DNA of 64,000 nucleotides from Schaalia sp. Marseille-Q2122 (lineage in GTDB: Bacteria > Actinomycetota > Actinomycetes > Actinomycetales > Actinomycetaceae), in contig NZ_CAHJXR010000009.1 of the NCBI RefSeq assembly GCF_903645355.1, forward strand, positions 40,837 to 104,836, given 5' to 3'. The notes beneath the pieces are model-generated. The model saw only the letters and a program-made list of their open reading frames with translations. It was not told where the DNA came from and did not search any database. The position numbers were made by a program, and so were the translations under genes. How positions within the stretch are numbered: position 1 is the first letter of the stretch; every line of letters starts with the position of its first letter. Positions 62,663-64,000 of this stretch are shown here, piece by piece.

Positions 62663-64000
62663 TTAGCTGACCTTTTCGACCTCAATAAGTACGGCTGTGC
62701 CGGGCAGGATATGCGGGGGACGGATTCCCCACTCGGTCAATACCGCCCCGGGTACACAGGCACCTTCTTCGTTCCACCACTCTAGGTCAGAGCGGCATGA
62801 AGGATTGCGCAGGCTTTCATAGAGCTCAGGCCCACCGTAGGGACGCACTCTGTAGAGAGCATCCGCCTCCAACTCGGGTAGGCGCATCAGGCCGTAGGGG
62901 TAGTGTTCGGAAGTGTCAAGGGCAGCGAAGCACCACACCGACCAGCGCTCATCCGGGGAAACGACTCCATCGAGTCGCACAGCAGGGTCGGCGATGTCAG
63001 CGTGGACGGCGCGTGCTCCCCACGCCAGATTCTGGTTACCTTCAGGCAGCCCATTCTCGTCCACGATCAGCGGATTTCGCGCTGACCATTCGCGTCGGGC
63101 CTGCGTGTAGAGGGCAATCCAGCGGCGTAGGGGTGCCAACTGTTCGTCGTTCATCGTCAGGATGTTCCACTCGATGCCGAGGTGTCCGCTGAAGGCTACC
63201 GAGGCGCGCGTGGCCAGTCGAGTGAAGCGGCCGGTCATATGCGAGGGTGATTCGGCAATGTGGGCGCCGATCATTTCCGGTGGAACCAGCAGGGAGGTGT
63301 GTCGTTGAATGTCGACTCTTTCCAAGGGATCGGTGCAGTCTGATGCCCACACTCGGTCGGTCCGACTGAGGATGCCCAGGTCAATTCGACCTCCACCCGA
63401 CGAGCAGGATTCAATCTCAAGATTGTCGAATCGCTCCCGTAGGGCGTCAAGCAGTGCGTAGAGGGCAAGGGTTTGGCCGTGTACGGCCGGGCGACCCGTG
63501 TAGGGAGAGATTGCTTCGGTCACGAAACGGTTGTGATCCCACTTGATGTAGTCGATTCCCAGCGCCTCAACAAGGGTGCTGATCTCTGTGTAGAGGTAGT
63601 CCCAGGCTTCAGGGTTGGCGAGGTCAATGACGTACTGGTCTCGTCCGGGCAGAGGCAGACGTGAAGGTTCGGGGCGAAGCACCCATTCGGGATGGGCTCG
63701 GGCAATGTCAGAGTCAAGGCTGATCATTTCTGGCTCGAACCAGAGTCCGAACTCCATGCCAAGGGAGTGCACAAGCTCTGCGATGGCGTTGAGTCCTCGC
63801 GGCCAAACCTCGGTGTCAACCTGCCAGTCACCAAGGGCCCGTGTGTCATTTCGGCGGCCTTTGAACCATCCATCGTCAATGACGAAGCGTTCAACCCCCA
63901 CGTGGGCGGCGCGTCGGGCGAGGTCCATCATGGTCTGCTCGTCGTGGTTGAAGTAGACGGCTTCCCAGGTGTTGAGGGTGACGGGGCGGGGGCGGTAGGT
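62663..64000 (-). CDS. Alpha-galactosidase (GH36), N-terminus beyond the window
   Basis: The C-terminal 445 residues of a melibiase-type glycosidase; the frame is open to the right edge, with the family stretch RPVTLNTWEAVYFNHD at the border. The catalytic nucleophile is the Asp in YIKWDHNR and the acid/base the Asp in WASDCTDPLER. FVIDDGWFKGRRNDTRALGDW is the substrate-binding strand. It cleaves alpha-galactosides such as melibiose or raffinose. The tail PGTAVLIEVEKV is a family-like C-terminal beta domain. The full length is normally about 700. Confidence 0.93.
   Translation of the reverse strand, partial: TYRPRPVTLNTWEAVYFNHDEQTMMDLARRAAHVGVERFVIDDGWFKGRRNDTRALGDWQVDTEVWPRGLNAIAELVHSLGMEFGLWFEPEMISLDSDIARAHPEWVLRPEPSRLPLPGRDQYVIDLANPEAWDYLYTEISTLVEALGIDYIKWDHNRFVTEAISPYTGRPAVHGQTLALYALLDALRERFDNLEIESCSSGGGRIDLGILSRTDRVWASDCTDPLERVDIQRHTSLLVPPEMIGAHIAESPSHMTGRFTRLATRASVAFSGHLGIEWNILTMNDEQLAPLRRWIALYTQARREWSARNPLIVDENGLPEGNQNLAWGARAVHADIADPAVRLDGVVSPDERWSVWCFAALDTSEHYPYGLMRLPELEADALYRVRPYGGPELYESLRNPSCRSDLEWWNEEGACVPGAVLTEWGIRPPHILPGTAVLIEVEKVS

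Overview
This is a GC-rich chromosomal window from an actinobacterium, most likely one of the Actinomycetaceae (Schaalia or Actinomyces type). That placing rests on the WhiB protein, the GlxR-type regulator, the DUF5926 protein, the furA-katA pair, the WXG100 protein and the strongly C-ending codon use; the genus is an inference. There is no prophage, insertion sequence, CRISPR array or rRNA operon. The single RNA gene seen is tRNA-Pro(CGG), and there is one TPP riboswitch. Layout, left to right. (1) 0-6 kb: the conserved actinobacterial block nth, glxR, a 52-residue DUF4177 gene, a WhiB regulator (WblA/WhiB4 type), a bifunctional penicillin-binding protein and a metallophosphoesterase. The same order surrounds crp, whiB4 and ponA2 in mycobacteria. 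(2) 6-23.8 kb: tRNA-Pro, a YwiC-like membrane protein, a HisC/Pat aminotransferase, a holin-like protein, a WXG100 protein followed by a large GHSQGG hydrolase, a fructosamine kinase, purB, a second related GHSQGG hydrolase with an unknown partner, a copper pair copZ-copA, ogt, a glycosyltransferase, a DUF5926 protein and an L,D-transpeptidase. (3) 23.8-31.3 kb: a lactate block (lldP, then lutA-lutB-lutC with overlapping start and stop codons), followed by furA-katA. (4) 31.4-45.1 kb: an FGGY sugar kinase, a HAD phosphatase, serS, a frame-disrupted diacylglycerol kinase, pheA, a polytopic membrane protein, a DedA protein, a DsbA-like thiol protein, a methyltransferase and a P-loop kinase. (5) 45.2-53.2 kb: a riboswitch-controlled thiamine-precursor ECF transporter (YkoE plus a fused ATPase-ATPase-permease), an SRPBCC protein and the proton-translocating transhydrogenase pntAB. 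(6) 53.2-64 kb: a DUF2249 protein with a Cys/His-rich stretch, RidA, a DUF559 nuclease-like protein, serine dehydratase, the class Ib reductase operon nrdH-nrdI-nrdE without an adjacent nrdF, and a GH36 alpha-galactosidase cut by the right edge. The most interesting structure is not in the genes. At least 16 intergenic gaps carry a related element of about 70-90 bp, bounded by inverted arms of the form GGCGCCC-nn-s-TGTG-m-GYCCA. It occurs in divergent, convergent and tandem gaps, and two distant copies share core sequence, which points to an undescribed dispersed repeat family. Other signals that gene calling would miss are an 11-unit degenerate 16-bp tandem array after pntB, a degenerate 13-bp array between katA and lldP, clusters of DnaA-box-like sequences (including upstream of nrdH), a pair of NrdR-like boxes 32 bp apart, and a heavy-metal-binding domain inserted inside the nucleotide-binding domain of CopA.
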